A stretch of DNA of 34,879 nt from Mesorhizobium sp. J18 (lineage in GTDB: Bacteria > Pseudomonadota > Alphaproteobacteria > Rhizobiales > Rhizobiaceae), in NCBI RefSeq assembly GCF_007829525.1, contig NZ_VLJP01000033.1, positions 143 through 35,021 of the forward strand, read 5' to 3'. Each line of letters starts with the position of its first letter. Position 1 is the stretch's first letter. Of the stretch, positions 5,590 through 15,572 are shown in pieces. A program made the translations under genes and the position numbers. Under the pieces are notes generated by a model that searched no databases, was not told where the DNA came from, and saw nothing but the letters and a program-made list of their open reading frames with translations.

Positions 5590-6561
5590 ATGCGCAGACT
5601 TCTAGCTCCGCTGGCGGCCGCCGCCATCATGTTTGCTTCCTTCGCCACAGCACAGGACTACCCGTCGCAGCCGATCACCTTTGTCGTTCCTTTTTCGGCT
5701 GGCGGACCAACCGACGCGGTTACGCGCCTGATCGCCGATCCGATGGGCAAGACGCTTGGGCAAAGCATCGTCGTCCAGAACGTTACCGGCGCCGGGGGCA
5801 CCGTGGCTGCGGGGCAGGTGGCGAAAGCTCCTGCCGACGGCTACATGGTACTGATGCACCATATCGGAATGGCTACCGCACCAGGATTGTACTCCAACCT
5901 GCCATACAACCCGCTCGAGGATTTCGAAACGATCGGTCTGGTGACCGAGGCGCCGATGACTTTCATTGCGCGCAAGGATTTCCCGGCAAATACGCTGGAG
6001 GAGATGATAGACTACCTGAAGGCGAACGCCGACACAGTCACGATTGCCCATGGAGGTGTCGCCGGGGCGGCGCATCTGTGCGGCATGCTGTTGATGAAGC
6101 AGATCGGCAAGGAAATCACAACAGTTCCATATCAGGGGACTGCCCCGGCTCTTACCGACCTCATCAGTGGCCAGGTCGACATCATGTGTGACCAGGCGAC
6201 CAATACGTCAGGGCAAATCCTTGGTGGCGAAGTCAAGGCCTATGCCGTAACTGCGGAAGAACGTCTCGCCAACCTGCCGGATGTTCCGACGACAGCCGAG
6301 GCGGGTCTCGGCGACTTCCAGTTGCGCATCTGGCATGGCCTTTATGTCCCCAAGGATACCGACCCGGCTATCATACAGAAGCTGTCTGAGGCCTTGCAGG
6401 TAGCTGTGAAGGACCAGAAAGTGATCGACCGCTTTGCGGAGCTTGGCACAACGCCTGTCTCGCCGGATCGCGCCACGCCCGAGGCTCTCAGCGAGATGCT
6501 GTCGTCCCAGCTTGATCTTTGGGGAACGATCATCAAGGAATCCGGCGTGTCGCCTCAATAG
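5590..6561 (+). CDS. tctC: TTT-family solute-binding protein, copy 2 (Bug/TctC)
   Basis: A second periplasmic receptor, about 323 residues, closely similar to the preceding gene over nearly the whole mature length. The start at 5590 gives a normal signal peptide (MRRLLAPLAAAAIMFASF, cleavage near ATA/Q) and has AAGGAGA seven bases upstream; the in-frame start at 5566 would put extra polar residues before the signal peptide. The first ligand loop VVPFSAGGPTD is unchanged. The segment that contacts ligand in the second lobe differs: AHGGVAGAAHL against ANAGTGAASQL in copy 1. It is placed before tctB and tctA, so both receptors may feed one membrane complex. The pair arose by tandem duplication, old enough for the DNA to have diverged at synonymous sites. 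Confidence 0.9.
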   Translation: MRRLLAPLAAAAIMFASFATAQDYPSQPITFVVPFSAGGPTDAVTRLIADPMGKTLGQSIVVQNVTGAGGTVAAGQVAKAPADGYMVLMHHIGMATAPGLYSNLPYNPLEDFETIGLVTEAPMTFIARKDFPANTLEEMIDYLKANADTVTIAHGGVAGAAHLCGMLLMKQIGKEITTVPYQGTAPALTDLISGQVDIMCDQATNTSGQILGGEVKAYAVTAEERLANLPDVPTTAEAGLGDFQLRIWHGLYVPKDTDPAIIQKLSEALQVAVKDQKVIDRFAELGTTPVSPDRATPEALSEMLSSQLDLWGTIIKESGVSPQ

Positions 6562-6633
6562 ACGCGCTGAGCGCTTGTAGCGGGACAGCCGACCAAGAGT
6601 TGCCCGCCTTACCTAGCAAGGACAGGGGACGTC

Positions 6634-7110
6634 ATGCTGGACCGGTTTTCCTTCAAGGGACTTTCAAAGGATCTGCTGGCCGGGCTGATCTTCATCGGTT
6701 TCGGCCTTGCCTTTGGCCATGCCTCGTTGAACTACGATTTGGGCACGGCCCTTCGGATGGGGCCGGGCTATTTTCCGCTGGTTCTGGCCGGCATCATCAT
6801 TCTGCTCGGGGCGATCATCCTGATCCAATCCTTCTTTGCCGAGGCTGACGAGACGCCCATAGGAGGCGTTCCCTGGCTCGCTCTCCTGCTGGTCATCGGC
6901 GCCTTGGTGTTCTTCGGTGTGACGGTGCGGGGCCTTGGCCTCGTGCCCTCGCTCTTCATCACCTCCTTCATGAGCGCCTCGGCCAGCCGGCAAACCAGTT
7001 TGCTGGGCGCCGCTCTCATCGCGGTCTTCCTGACCGTAGTGAGCATGCTCATCTTTATCTGGGGTCTCGGCCTGCCGCTGCGCATGTTCGGACCGTGGAT
7101 CAATTTCTGA
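6634..7110 (+). CDS. tctB: TTT-family small membrane subunit TctB
   Basis: The 158-residue product has four predicted membrane spans: near LLAGLIFIGFGLAFGHA, YFPLVLAGIIILLGAIILI, LALLLVIGALVFFGVTV and a long hydrophobic C-terminal part (AALIAVFLTVVSMLIFIWGL). The pattern, with GTALRMGPGYFPLVLA after the first span, is typical of TctB, the small and poorly conserved subunit of tripartite tricarboxylate transporters. Its position between tctC and tctA supports this. GGACAGGGG ends 5 bases before the ATG at 6634. The stop is 10 bases before the tctA start, so the two are probably translated together. Confidence 0.9.
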   Translation: MLDRFSFKGLSKDLLAGLIFIGFGLAFGHASLNYDLGTALRMGPGYFPLVLAGIIILLGAIILIQSFFAEADETPIGGVPWLALLLVIGALVFFGVTVRGLGLVPSLFITSFMSASASRQTSLLGAALIAVFLTVVSMLIFIWGLGLPLRMFGPWINF

Positions 7111-7120
7111 GGTCGCCCGC

Positions 7121-8626
7121 ATGGATTTGATAAATAATCTCGGCCTCGGATTCGACGTCGCGCTGACGCTTACGAATATTCTTTACTGCTTTGTTGGCGT
7201 ATTGCTCGGGACATTGGTTGGCGTGCTGCCGGGAATCGGTCCGACGGGAACCGTCGCCATCCTGCTGCCCATCACCTTTACCTTCGAGCCGGTCACTGCA
7301 CTGATCATGCTCGCGGGCATCTATTACGGGGCGCAGTATGGCGGCTCGACAAGCGCCATCCTCATTAATCTGCCAGGCGAATCCTCATCAGCCGTCACGG
7401 CCATCGACGGTCACCAGATGGCCAGGCAGGGCCGCGCGGGACCGGCTCTTGCAACCGCGGCCATAGGCTCCTTCTTCGCCGGCTCGGTTGCTACGCTGCT
7501 GCTCGCTATAGCAGCCCCGCCGCTCACTCGCCTCGCATTGCAGTTCGGCTCTGCCGAATATTTCTCGCTGATCGTACTGGGTCTCGTTGCTTCGGTCGCG
7601 CTCGCCCACGGATCGATCATCAAGGCGCTTGCCATGATCGTACTGGGGCTCCTGTTCGGCATGGTCGGCCAGGATCTCTATAGCGGCCAGCCGCGCTTCA
7701 CCTTCGGCTATTTCGAACTTTATTCCGGTATCAATTTTGTCTCCGTTGCGGTCGGCGTTTTCGGAATCGCGGAGATCCTGCGCAATCTAGAGGACGAGAA
7801 GACGCGGACGCTGCTGGTCAAGAATGTCGAGAATCTCTGGCTGACGAAGGAAGACTGGCGCCGCATCATCATGCCGATACTGCGTGCCACGGGTCTGGGT
7901 TCGATTCTCGGCATCCTTCCAGGCGGCGGCCATGTTCTGGCTTCCTTCGCTTCCTACTCGCTGGAAAAGAAACTCTCCAAAAACGAAAAGGAATTCGGCA
8001 GGGGCGCCATCGAGGGCGTGGCGGGTCCCGAATCCGCCAACAATGCCGCAGCCCAGACTTCCTTCATCCCGCTTATGACGCTCGGAATACCTGCGCATCC
8101 GGTAATGGCGCTGATCATAGGCGCCTTCATCATCCACGGCATCACGCCCGGGCCGAACGTGATCAATGACGAACCGGCGCTGTTTTGGGGCGTGATCGCG
8201 TCGATGTGGATAGGCAACCTACTGTTGGTGCTTCTGAACCTGCCTTTAATCGGCATTTGGGTGAAAATGCTGACGATCCCCTATCGCATGCTCTTCCCCG
8301 CGATCATTGCCTTTGCCTGTATCGGAACTTTTTCGATTGGCTTGAATGCCTTCGACATCTACGCCATCGCCGTGATGGGTATTGTGGGCTACGTATTGGT
8401 CAAGCTTGACTGCGAGCCTGCCCCACTGCTTCTGGGCTTCGTGCTGGGGCCGCTTCTGGAAGAGCATCTGCGCCGCGCTATGATCATCTCTCGTGGTGAC
8501 CCGATGACCTTTCTTGAACGGCCTATCAGCGCCGGACTGCTTGCTGTCGCGGCAATCGCGATCATATTGTCGCTGCTGCCGAGCATACGTCGCAAGCGTG
8601 AGGAGGTCTTTGTCGAAGAAGACTAG
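7121..8626 (+). CDS. tctA: TTT-family large membrane subunit TctA
   Basis: The 501-residue protein is the main permease of the tripartite tricarboxylate transporter. It has many hydrophobic helices and the two family signature repeats: GVLPGIGPTGTVAILLPIT near residues 30-50 and GILPGGGHVLASFASY in the second half. The first is followed by the conserved YYGAQYGGSTSAILINLPGE. Length and motifs match full-length members. Transport is thought to be driven by the ion gradient, with substrate handed over by TctC. It is the last gene of the tctC-tctC-tctB-tctA run; a hairpin follows 9 bases after the stop. Confidence 0.95.
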   Translation: MDLINNLGLGFDVALTLTNILYCFVGVLLGTLVGVLPGIGPTGTVAILLPITFTFEPVTALIMLAGIYYGAQYGGSTSAILINLPGESSSAVTAIDGHQMARQGRAGPALATAAIGSFFAGSVATLLLAIAAPPLTRLALQFGSAEYFSLIVLGLVASVALAHGSIIKALAMIVLGLLFGMVGQDLYSGQPRFTFGYFELYSGINFVSVAVGVFGIAEILRNLEDEKTRTLLVKNVENLWLTKEDWRRIIMPILRATGLGSILGILPGGGHVLASFASYSLEKKLSKNEKEFGRGAIEGVAGPESANNAAAQTSFIPLMTLGIPAHPVMALIIGAFIIHGITPGPNVINDEPALFWGVIASMWIGNLLLVLLNLPLIGIWVKMLTIPYRMLFPAIIAFACIGTFSIGLNAFDIYAIAVMGIVGYVLVKLDCEPAPLLLGFVLGPLLEEHLRRAMIISRGDPMTFLERPISAGLLAVAAIAIILSLLPSIRRKREEVFVEED

Positions 8627-8634
8627 GCCGCACG

Positions 8635-8662
8635 GTCCAGGGTCAAGACCCTAGGACTTCTT
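8635..8662 (+). terminator. Probable terminator of the TTT operon
   Basis: GTCCAGGGTC and GACCCTAGGAC fold on each other with one bulge (8635-8657), followed by a short TTCTTC tract. The T-tract is poor, so termination may be partial. Confidence 0.4.
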
Positions 8663-8689
8663 CGTGAGCGCCTTATATTCTGAAGCGCC

Positions 8690-8890
8690 ATGTCCCGGAC
8701 ATTGATTGTAATCGGTCTTCTCATTGTCGCAGCCGGCATTTTATGGCCGTGGCTTACCCGGCTCGGCCTCGGTCGCCTGCCCGGCGATATCGTGATCGAG
8801 CGGGAGAATTTTACCTTTTACGCCCCGATCGCAACCGGTCTGCTGGTCAGCATCATCCTGTCGGCGATCCTCTGGCTGATCAACCGCTAG
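8690..8890 (+). CDS. DUF2905 family small membrane protein
   Basis: The 66-residue protein has two membrane spans (RTLIVIGLLIVAAGILWPW and APIATGLLVSIILSAILWLI) linked by GRLPGDIVIERENFTFYAP, which is the DUF2905 signature. The family is widespread; no function is established. Complete length for the family. It stands alone between the transporter operon and a DUF6766 gene on the same strand, with no strong ribosome-binding site visible. Confidence 0.85.
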   Translation: MSRTLIVIGLLIVAAGILWPWLTRLGLGRLPGDIVIERENFTFYAPIATGLLVSIILSAILWLINR

Positions 8891-8964
8891 AATATGCGGC
8901 GGGAAGTGCCGGGAACAACTGCAATGGTCTCCAGTTTTCCCGCTGGGAGAATTGGAGTTCGAAA

Positions 8965-9372
8965 ATGTCAAAAACGTCTCTCTGGCGCGCCTACAAATAC
9001 GGATGGATCACTCTGGCGCTGTTCGTTTTCAGCCTGATAGGCCATTGGCTGTTCGGCTGGTTCGCATTCGTGCAGGAGCAAACGGAACATGGACAGGCGG
9101 CCGAGATGGCCCCCTATCTCGTCAGCATGCTTCGGGACACATTCGAAAATTGGCAATCCGAATTCCTGCAATTGCTCTGGCAGGTCGGTGGATTGGCATT
9201 TTTCCTGTTCCTGGGTTCGCCGCAGTCGAAAGAAGGATCGGACCGGATTGAAGCCAAGATCGACGTGATTCTGCGTCGTGTCGATCCGACAGATGGTGAA
9301 GGCGTCATAAGGGATCTGGATCGCCGCTATGCCGGCAGGCATACCGACCGTCCTGAAACGCACAAGGATTGA
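8965..9372 (+). CDS. DUF6766-like small membrane protein
   Basis: A 135-residue product with two hydrophobic segments (WITLALFVFSLIGHWLFGWF and LLWQVGGLAFFLFLGS) and a central FENWQSEFLQ motif followed by GSPQSKEGSDRIEAKIDVILR. This arrangement fits DUF6766, an uncharacterised membrane family. The ATG at 8965 begins the recognisable domain; the frame is open to 8743, but that part is an overlap with the DUF2905 gene in another frame and is not coding. A GGAG lies 9 bases upstream. C-terminal residues are charged and probably cytoplasmic. Function unknown. Confidence 0.75.
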   Translation: MSKTSLWRAYKYGWITLALFVFSLIGHWLFGWFAFVQEQTEHGQAAEMAPYLVSMLRDTFENWQSEFLQLLWQVGGLAFFLFLGSPQSKEGSDRIEAKIDVILRRVDPTDGEGVIRDLDRRYAGRHTDRPETHKD

Positions 9373-9416
9373 CCCGGTGAAGGTGCCGGGAATATGGAGG
9401 CTTCCAACGATCAAGC

Positions 9417-9442
9417 CCCGACCGCCGTCTCTGGCGGTCGGG
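9417..9442. other. Strong hairpin between convergent genes
   Basis: A perfect 10-bp inverted repeat, CCCGACCGCC (9417-9426) and GGCGGTCGGG (9433-9442), sits between the DUF6766 gene and the convergent DUF6074 gene. No good T-tract follows on either strand, so termination is possible but not clear. Confidence 0.4.
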
Positions 9443-9612
9443 TTGCTGTCAGGGGAGCTCTCATGATCACAGCGGCAAGCGGCAGGTCGGGGGAACACCT
9501 GAGGGTTCTGTTGACCAGGCACAAGTTCTCCGCTGCGAGCCTCCAACCGGTATAATGGATAATTGTTCCGTCGTTATCGGTCACTGGAAGCTATCTTGGG
9601 TCCGATGGAGGG

Positions 9613-9870
9613 TCAGGCTGCGTCCCCGGAGCTCGTTTGACTGCGCATCCGGTATTGCAATTCCGCCTGAACGGCATCCTGCAAAGAATAAATCTCGCTG
9701 CGTATCGCTCCGTCCGGCAGGCCTGACGCGCGCAATTCCGCGATGATTTCAGCAACCCGCCGACGCCAGAATTCACTTGCCGCAGGGCCATGGACACGCT
9801 CAAGGTCGTCAACCATCGACCTGACGAGGCTGGTACGGGACGAAAGAGGGAAGGGGATCAAATCAACCAT
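9613..9870 (-). CDS. DUF6074-like small protein
   Basis: An 85-residue protein starting MVDLIPFPLSSRTSLVRSMV, with a central WRRRVAEIIAELRASGLPDG and the ending SLQDAVQAELQYR. Short proteins that open with a '(V)FPL.RR' type motif and carry helical segments are assigned to DUF6074 in rhizobia; the match is by overall look and is moderately sure. The frame is open to 9936, but the domain begins at the ATG at 9870. It diverges from pyrG. No function is known. Confidence 0.6.
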   Translation of the reverse strand: MVDLIPFPLSSRTSLVRSMVDDLERVHGPAASEFWRRRVAEIIAELRASGLPDGAIRSEIYSLQDAVQAELQYRMRSQTSSGDAA

Positions 9871-9903
9871 GGCGGGCAGATTTGCATCTGATGGTTTATG
9901 TAA

Positions 9904-11643
<1,740 letters not shown>

Positions 11644-11689
11644 TCGATAGTTAATGTATCCCCATCCGGTGGTAACCTGCCGCCGGCTA

Positions 11690-12574
11690 TCAGTGCCTCG
11701 AGGCGCGGGGAAGGAAATACGCGATCAGCGCCTCCATATGCGCGTCGCGCATCTTGCCCTTGTCTTCGCCCATGACCACGGCAACCAGGCTGCGGCCGCC
11801 GAGATTGACCGACGAGGCAAGGTTATATCCGGACGCGCGCGTGTAGCCTGTCTTGATGCCATCGACGCCGGCTACAGTGCCCAGAAGATGGTTGTGGCCC
11901 TTTATGGTTCTTCCGTTGAAATTGAATTCCCGCATGGAGAAATAGTGGTATCTGCCGGGGAAACGCTTGCGGAGCGCCATGCCGAGGATCGCCATGTCAT
12001 GGGCAGTCGTCACCTGGCGCTCATCAGGCAGACCGGAAGCATTGGTGAAGACGGTACCATTCATGCCGAGCTGACGCGCCTTCAGAGTCATGGCGCGGGC
12101 GAAAGCTTCTTCGCTGCCAGCAAGATGCTCCGCGACTGCAACGGCGACATCGTTGGCTGATTTGACGGCGAGCGCCCTTATAGCGGTTTCCGCGTCTATC
12201 GACATGCCTGCCTTGACGCCCAGTTTGGAAGGAGGTTGCCGGGAGGCATTGACCGAGAATGGTATTTGCGTGGCCGGTGTCACGCGCCCGGTTTCCATTG
12301 CCTCGAAGAGCAGGTAGAGCGTCATCATCTTTGTCAGCGAGGCGGGGTAGCGTGTCTCATAGGCATGGGCGGCATGCAGGACGCGTCCGTTGCGCGCGTC
12401 GACCACGATCGCCGCATATTTCTCCGAGGTGGACGTCGGGACAGGTTCAGTGAGTTCGAGCGTGGTGCAGGCGGAAATGAAGAGAGCGATAGCGGCCAGC
12501 ACCATTGCCCTGCCGAATGGGAATTGCCGCCGCGGGAAGAAGTGCCGTTCGGTCCGACCAGTCACAAAGCTCAT
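11690..12574 (-). CDS. Serine DD-peptidase, S11 family, lipoprotein type
   Basis: A D-alanyl-D-alanine carboxypeptidase-like enzyme that trims peptidoglycan peptides. All three penicillin-binding motifs are present (numbered from the ATG at 12574): S79-L-T-K82, S139-A-N and K241-T-G. The N-terminus has a basic region, a hydrophobic stretch and the lipobox ISAC with Cys36, so it is probably anchored as a lipoprotein. The product has about 294 residues and ends soon after the catalytic domain, without the C-terminal beta domain and amphipathic helix of PBP5. The start is uncertain: ATGs at 12619, 12574 and 12508 are in frame and none has a strong ribosome-binding site. It converges with pyrG and stands alone. 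Confidence 0.85.
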   Translation of the reverse strand: MSFVTGRTERHFFPRRQFPFGRAMVLAAIALFISACTTLELTEPVPTSTSEKYAAIVVDARNGRVLHAAHAYETRYPASLTKMMTLYLLFEAMETGRVTPATQIPFSVNASRQPPSKLGVKAGMSIDAETAIRALAVKSANDVAVAVAEHLAGSEEAFARAMTLKARQLGMNGTVFTNASGLPDERQVTTAHDMAILGMALRKRFPGRYHYFSMREFNFNGRTIKGHNHLLGTVAGVDGIKTGYTRASGYNLASSVNLGGRSLVAVVMGEDKGKMRDAHMEALIAYFLPRASRH

Positions 12575-12757
12575 GGGATAGCGCCGTCCTCCGCCCAGAG
12601 TCGTCCCCTTTTCTGCCATCTTGCCACCCCAGGCGCAAAATCTTGCATGGGTTGTACACAGGCTCTTGCGGAGCATGAAGCAGGCGAGGACGGCCCAGCG
12701 AGCCTCAATTGTTGCCGAGGGAAAACGAAACCGGGATCAAAGTTCCTAATGCAGAAG

Positions 12758-12783
12758 GGATCCGCGCCTGTCGACGCGGATCC
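12758..12783. other. Hairpin, possible terminator of the EF-hand gene
   Basis: A perfect 9-bp inverted repeat GGATCCGCG (12758-12766) and CGCGGATCC (12775-12783) lies 11 bases beyond the stop of the minus-strand EF-hand gene. On neither strand is it followed by a strong T-run. Confidence 0.4.
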
Positions 12784-12794
12784 TCGTTTGTCAA

Positions 12795-13265
12795 TTAGCG
12801 GCGGAAGTTATGGAAGCCGTGACCGCCATGGCGGCCGTGCTTGCCAAAGCCGGCGCGCATTTCGCTGCGGTCGAGCTTTCCGTCCTCATTGCGGTCGAGA
12901 GCGGCAAACTCTTTTTCCTTCTGCTTCTCGATCTCCTCGATCGTAATGGTGCCGTCACCGTTGATATCGAGACGACGCTCCATACGGTCGGCCCTGCGCT
13001 GTACAATCTGTTGGAGCACATAAGCCTCGATTTCCTCGCGAGTGAGTGTCCCGTCACCATTCTCGTCGGCAGCCTTAAGGTCATCCAGCCTCGAGAACTG
13101 CGCCAGGTCGATCGGTTCCCGCCCGAAGCGCCGGTTCTGCTCCATATCTTCAGTCGCTTCGATTGCAGGTTCATCGATATCGTCTTCTTCCGTATCCTGC
13201 GCAAGAGAATAGCCTGCCGAAAGAATTGAACCGACAAGAATAGTGGATAGAATGATCTTTTTCAT
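12795..13265 (-). CDS. Secreted three-EF-hand protein
   Basis: A 156-residue exported protein with an N-terminal signal peptide (MKKIILSTILVGSILSAGYS, cleaved near Ala22-Gln23), an acidic stretch, then three canonical EF-hand loops: 67-78 DENGDGTLTREE, 100-111 DINGDGTITIEE and 124-135 DRNEDGKLDRSE. Each loop has Asp at position 1, Gly at 6 and Glu at 12, so calcium binding is expected. The end is a Gly/His/Arg-rich tail (GKHGRHGGHGFHNFRR). The start at 13265 is chosen because the signal peptide begins there and GGAG lies 9 bases upstream; the frame also opens at 13280. Similar small EF-hand proteins are common in rhizobia; their role is not established. Confidence 0.85.
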   Translation of the reverse strand: MKKIILSTILVGSILSAGYSLAQDTEEDDIDEPAIEATEDMEQNRRFGREPIDLAQFSRLDDLKAADENGDGTLTREEIEAYVLQQIVQRRADRMERRLDINGDGTITIEEIEKQKEKEFAALDRNEDGKLDRSEMRAGFGKHGRHGGHGFHNFRR

Positions 13266-13489
13266 TACTATGAACTCCATTGTCTTTGCATATCTGCCTT
13301 CAGTGGGCGCATGAGAAGGATCACGTTTGGCAGGTGAACGGAGGATGAATGCTTGGGTTAAATATTTGTAATCTTGAGATTCTCTGGACGCCTCATTGAG
13401 GAACAGATATACGCCTGCCGCGCTCGCCGGCAGGAGCTGCGATCATAGAGATGCCCGATTAGACGGTGGCGAGGATAGAAGCGAGCAAG

Positions 13490-13520
13490 ATGCCCATCGT
13501 GTGAAATCCACGATGGGCAT
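13490..13520. repeat. Perfect 12-bp inverted repeat
   Basis: ATGCCCATCGTG (13490-13501) and CACGATGGGCAT (13509-13520) surround a 7-base TGAAATC centre. It lies 34 bases beyond the stop of the small minus-strand gene at 13554. There is no T-run after it on either strand, so it may be a terminator-like processing stem or a protein binding site. The rest of 13266-13489 shows no gene. Confidence 0.5.
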
Positions 13521-13553
13521 CGATTGCATTTCACGGTGGCCGTCAAATGCGTT

Positions 13554-13778
13554 TCAGGACAACCGCTCGACACGCTCCCGAAACTCACTCGACAGGAGCG
13601 CTGACGGTATGGCGAGCGCGATGGCGATAAAATCCGGCGGCAGGATGACGATACCGTCATCGCCGAAAAAGTCGACGCAGGCGTCGGGCAGGGCATCGGG
13701 CAGCCAGAGCGCTGCTTTCGAGATCTGGGATGGACAGGCGCATGTTTCCGGCCGTCCCGGCTCGGGCTCGATTACCAC
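13554..13778 (-). CDS. Small hypothetical protein
   Basis: A 74-residue frame with strongly G/C-biased third codon positions, which supports real coding. It starts at GTG 13778 (VVIEPEPGRPETCACPSQIS...); a stop codon lies a short way upstream in the same frame and no ATG is available, so the start is uncertain. Visible traits are two close Cys residues (CAC), an acidic middle (CVDFFGDDG), and a helical C-terminus (SEFRERVERLS). No family is recognised. Confidence 0.5.
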   Translation of the reverse strand: MVIEPEPGRPETCACPSQISKAALWLPDALPDACVDFFGDDGIVILPPDFIAIALAIPSALLSSEFRERVERLS

Positions 13779-13979
13779 GAAATGCTGGCCCTCTTGTTTT
13801 TGAGGCGAAATTCAGGGGTCATGTCGGCGGTCTCGATGAATGTCATCCTTTCAGATGGGGATGAAAAGGCCGCCGGTCAAACGGTCGTGGACGCTCATGA
13901 ACGTTCTCGACACAGAATGCATATAGGGTCTGATATTAGACCTCGATAAGGATGATACAGGCTAAGTGCTTGATTTTTT

Positions 13980-14055
13980 TGGCACGCCCAACGGGACTCG
14001 AACCCGTGTTTCCGCCGTGAAAGGGCGGCGTCCTAGACCGCTAGACGATGGGCGC
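13980..14055 (-). tRNA. tRNA-Glu(UUC)
   Basis: On the minus strand it begins GCGCCCATCGTCTAGCGG and ends in a TGGGCGT arm, discriminator G and encoded CCA. The anticodon stem-loop GCCCTTTCACGGC gives anticodon UUC. The T-arm GGGTTCGAGTCCC is standard. The length is 76 nt. It stands alone between a small hypothetical gene and the M15-type lipoprotein gene. Confidence 0.95.
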
Positions 14056-14135
14056 AGGCAAGACGTGGCGCCTTATAGTGAGCTTCTCGGCGGGCGGCAA
14101 CCCGTGATCTTGTGGATGCCGCTGTTTTTTTGAAT

Positions 14136-15377
14136 TTAGCTCCGCCGCCGGCAGCGCCAGTTCCAGTCGCGCTCCGGCCCGACGTCAACATGTACGGAAT
14201 TGGTGTGGCAATAGGTGCCCACGCCTCCGCGTCCCGGCATGGAGCGGACGAAGCGCGCCAACTCCCATTTGCTGACGCCTTGAATCTGGATATCGGCCGC
14301 CGCGCAATACATATGCAGCGATTTGCGCGCGCCGCGCACGCGCCTGTTGTGGCTGGGGCTGCGATAGCCGGAAGTGATGACCGCCGGCCTGCCATAATGC
14401 GCCTCTATTGTCTTGATCACGCGCACGAGCGATGGCTTCAGGCAGCTCACATCGACGCTCTCGCGCTGCTTGAGAAGCCCGTTCGGGGCAAGACGCGCCA
14501 GCCCGGCCGCCGATGCAACCTGATAGACGTCCTCGCCCTCGTAAATGTCGACGTCGCCATCATCCTCAAGCGTGCCAGACTTGCTGGTGATCTCGAAGAG
14601 TCCTTCGCCTTGTCGCACGCCGGGCAGGGCTTCCCCGGAGAAAGAGGCACGGACAGGCTTGGTATCTTCCGAATTTGCCGAGGCAAGCGTGATAATAGGC
14701 TTTGCCTTTTCCTTGGTGTCCACCAAGGGCTGAGGCTCCTGGACCGGTTCCTCCGCTTCCGCCGTCGTGCCGTTATCTTCCTTGATGACCTTGGAGGCGG
14801 GATTCGGTTTGGCACGGGCCGGAGAGAAGAAAGCCGCCAGGAAACCGCGCTTCTTGGGCTTGATCGGTGCGGTTTCTGACGTCTCCGAAGCATGACCTTC
14901 GCCGGAAGCCGCTTTGGCGGGCGCGGCTTCGTCGGTTGTGGAATCCGCGGTCTGCTCAATCGAGGCGGTCTTTTCGGTGGCTTCGGCAGCAGGCGTATTC
15001 GCCACCGCGGCAGCGGGCGCCTCCGCTGCTGATGAGGTGGCTGGGGGTGCCGCCGGGTTGATGGAGGCTGTAGTCGTCGCTGACGTCGCCTCGTCCGATG
15101 CGATCTGCCGGGCCTCAGCCTGGACGGGAGCTTCGGCGCCGGGGCGCCGCGAGGGAACCGGCGCGCCAGCAACTTTCATTTCCGCCGAGGTCGAGGATGT
15201 ATCCGCCTCATCAGCGGATGCCGACATCGTTGCCGCTGAACCCGCGTCAGTGGGCGCAAGTCCGAGTTGCAAACCGAGGTCGGAGGTGGAACTGCAGGAG
15301 GACAGGAGCACACTGCACAGCGCCGCCAGGATGATACGACGCGATCCCTTTGCGAAACCCGCTCCCTCCACGGACAA
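14136..15377 (-). CDS. M15/DUF882-type peptidase domain lipoprotein with long linker
   Basis: The C-terminal about 100 residues are a peptidase M15-like (DUF882, YcbK-like) zinc-enzyme domain: VITSGYRSPSHNRRV, then His355-(6)-Asp362 (HMYCAAAD) and His396 (SVHVDVG), the expected metal ligands. The N-terminus has a signal sequence with lipobox LSSC. In between are some 250 residues rich in Ala, Glu, Thr and Pro, probably a disordered tether through the periplasm. The total of 413 residues is much longer than single-domain members. The likely start is TTG at 15377 with GAGGGG just upstream. The enzyme should act on peptidoglycan cross-links or stem peptides; this is inferred from the family. No partner gene is adjacent. 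Confidence 0.75.
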   Translation of the reverse strand: MSVEGAGFAKGSRRIILAALCSVLLSSCSSTSDLGLQLGLAPTDAGSAATMSASADEADTSSTSAEMKVAGAPVPSRRPGAEAPVQAEARQIASDEATSATTTASINPAAPPATSSAAEAPAAAVANTPAAEATEKTASIEQTADSTTDEAAPAKAASGEGHASETSETAPIKPKKRGFLAAFFSPARAKPNPASKVIKEDNGTTAEAEEPVQEPQPLVDTKEKAKPIITLASANSEDTKPVRASFSGEALPGVRQGEGLFEITSKSGTLEDDGDVDIYEGEDVYQVASAAGLARLAPNGLLKQRESVDVSCLKPSLVRVIKTIEAHYGRPAVITSGYRSPSHNRRVRGARKSLHMYCAAADIQIQGVSKWELARFVRSMPGRGGVGTYCHTNSVHVDVGPERDWNWRCRRRS

Positions 15378-15572
15378 TAGACCTACCCCTCAAAGAATCG
15401 TCGAATAACCGATCTTACGGACAAAACTTCAGGCTTTGCATCCCTCAAAGCCATAAATCGCAATGCCGAACAACGAACTCTGCACGCGCACCCGCAATGT
15501 TTGCGCTAGTTTTCATTTGCGGCCAGAAGATGTTCTACATCCATTAGCGGATAAAGCCAAGCCGAGGCTCGT

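Noticed and set aside
14447-15172. Arg/Pro-rich 241-codon frame overlapping the M15 lipoprotein gene
   Set aside because: The in-frame lipobox and catalytic motifs belong to the other frame; the Arg/Pro richness is a by-product of the low-complexity linker.
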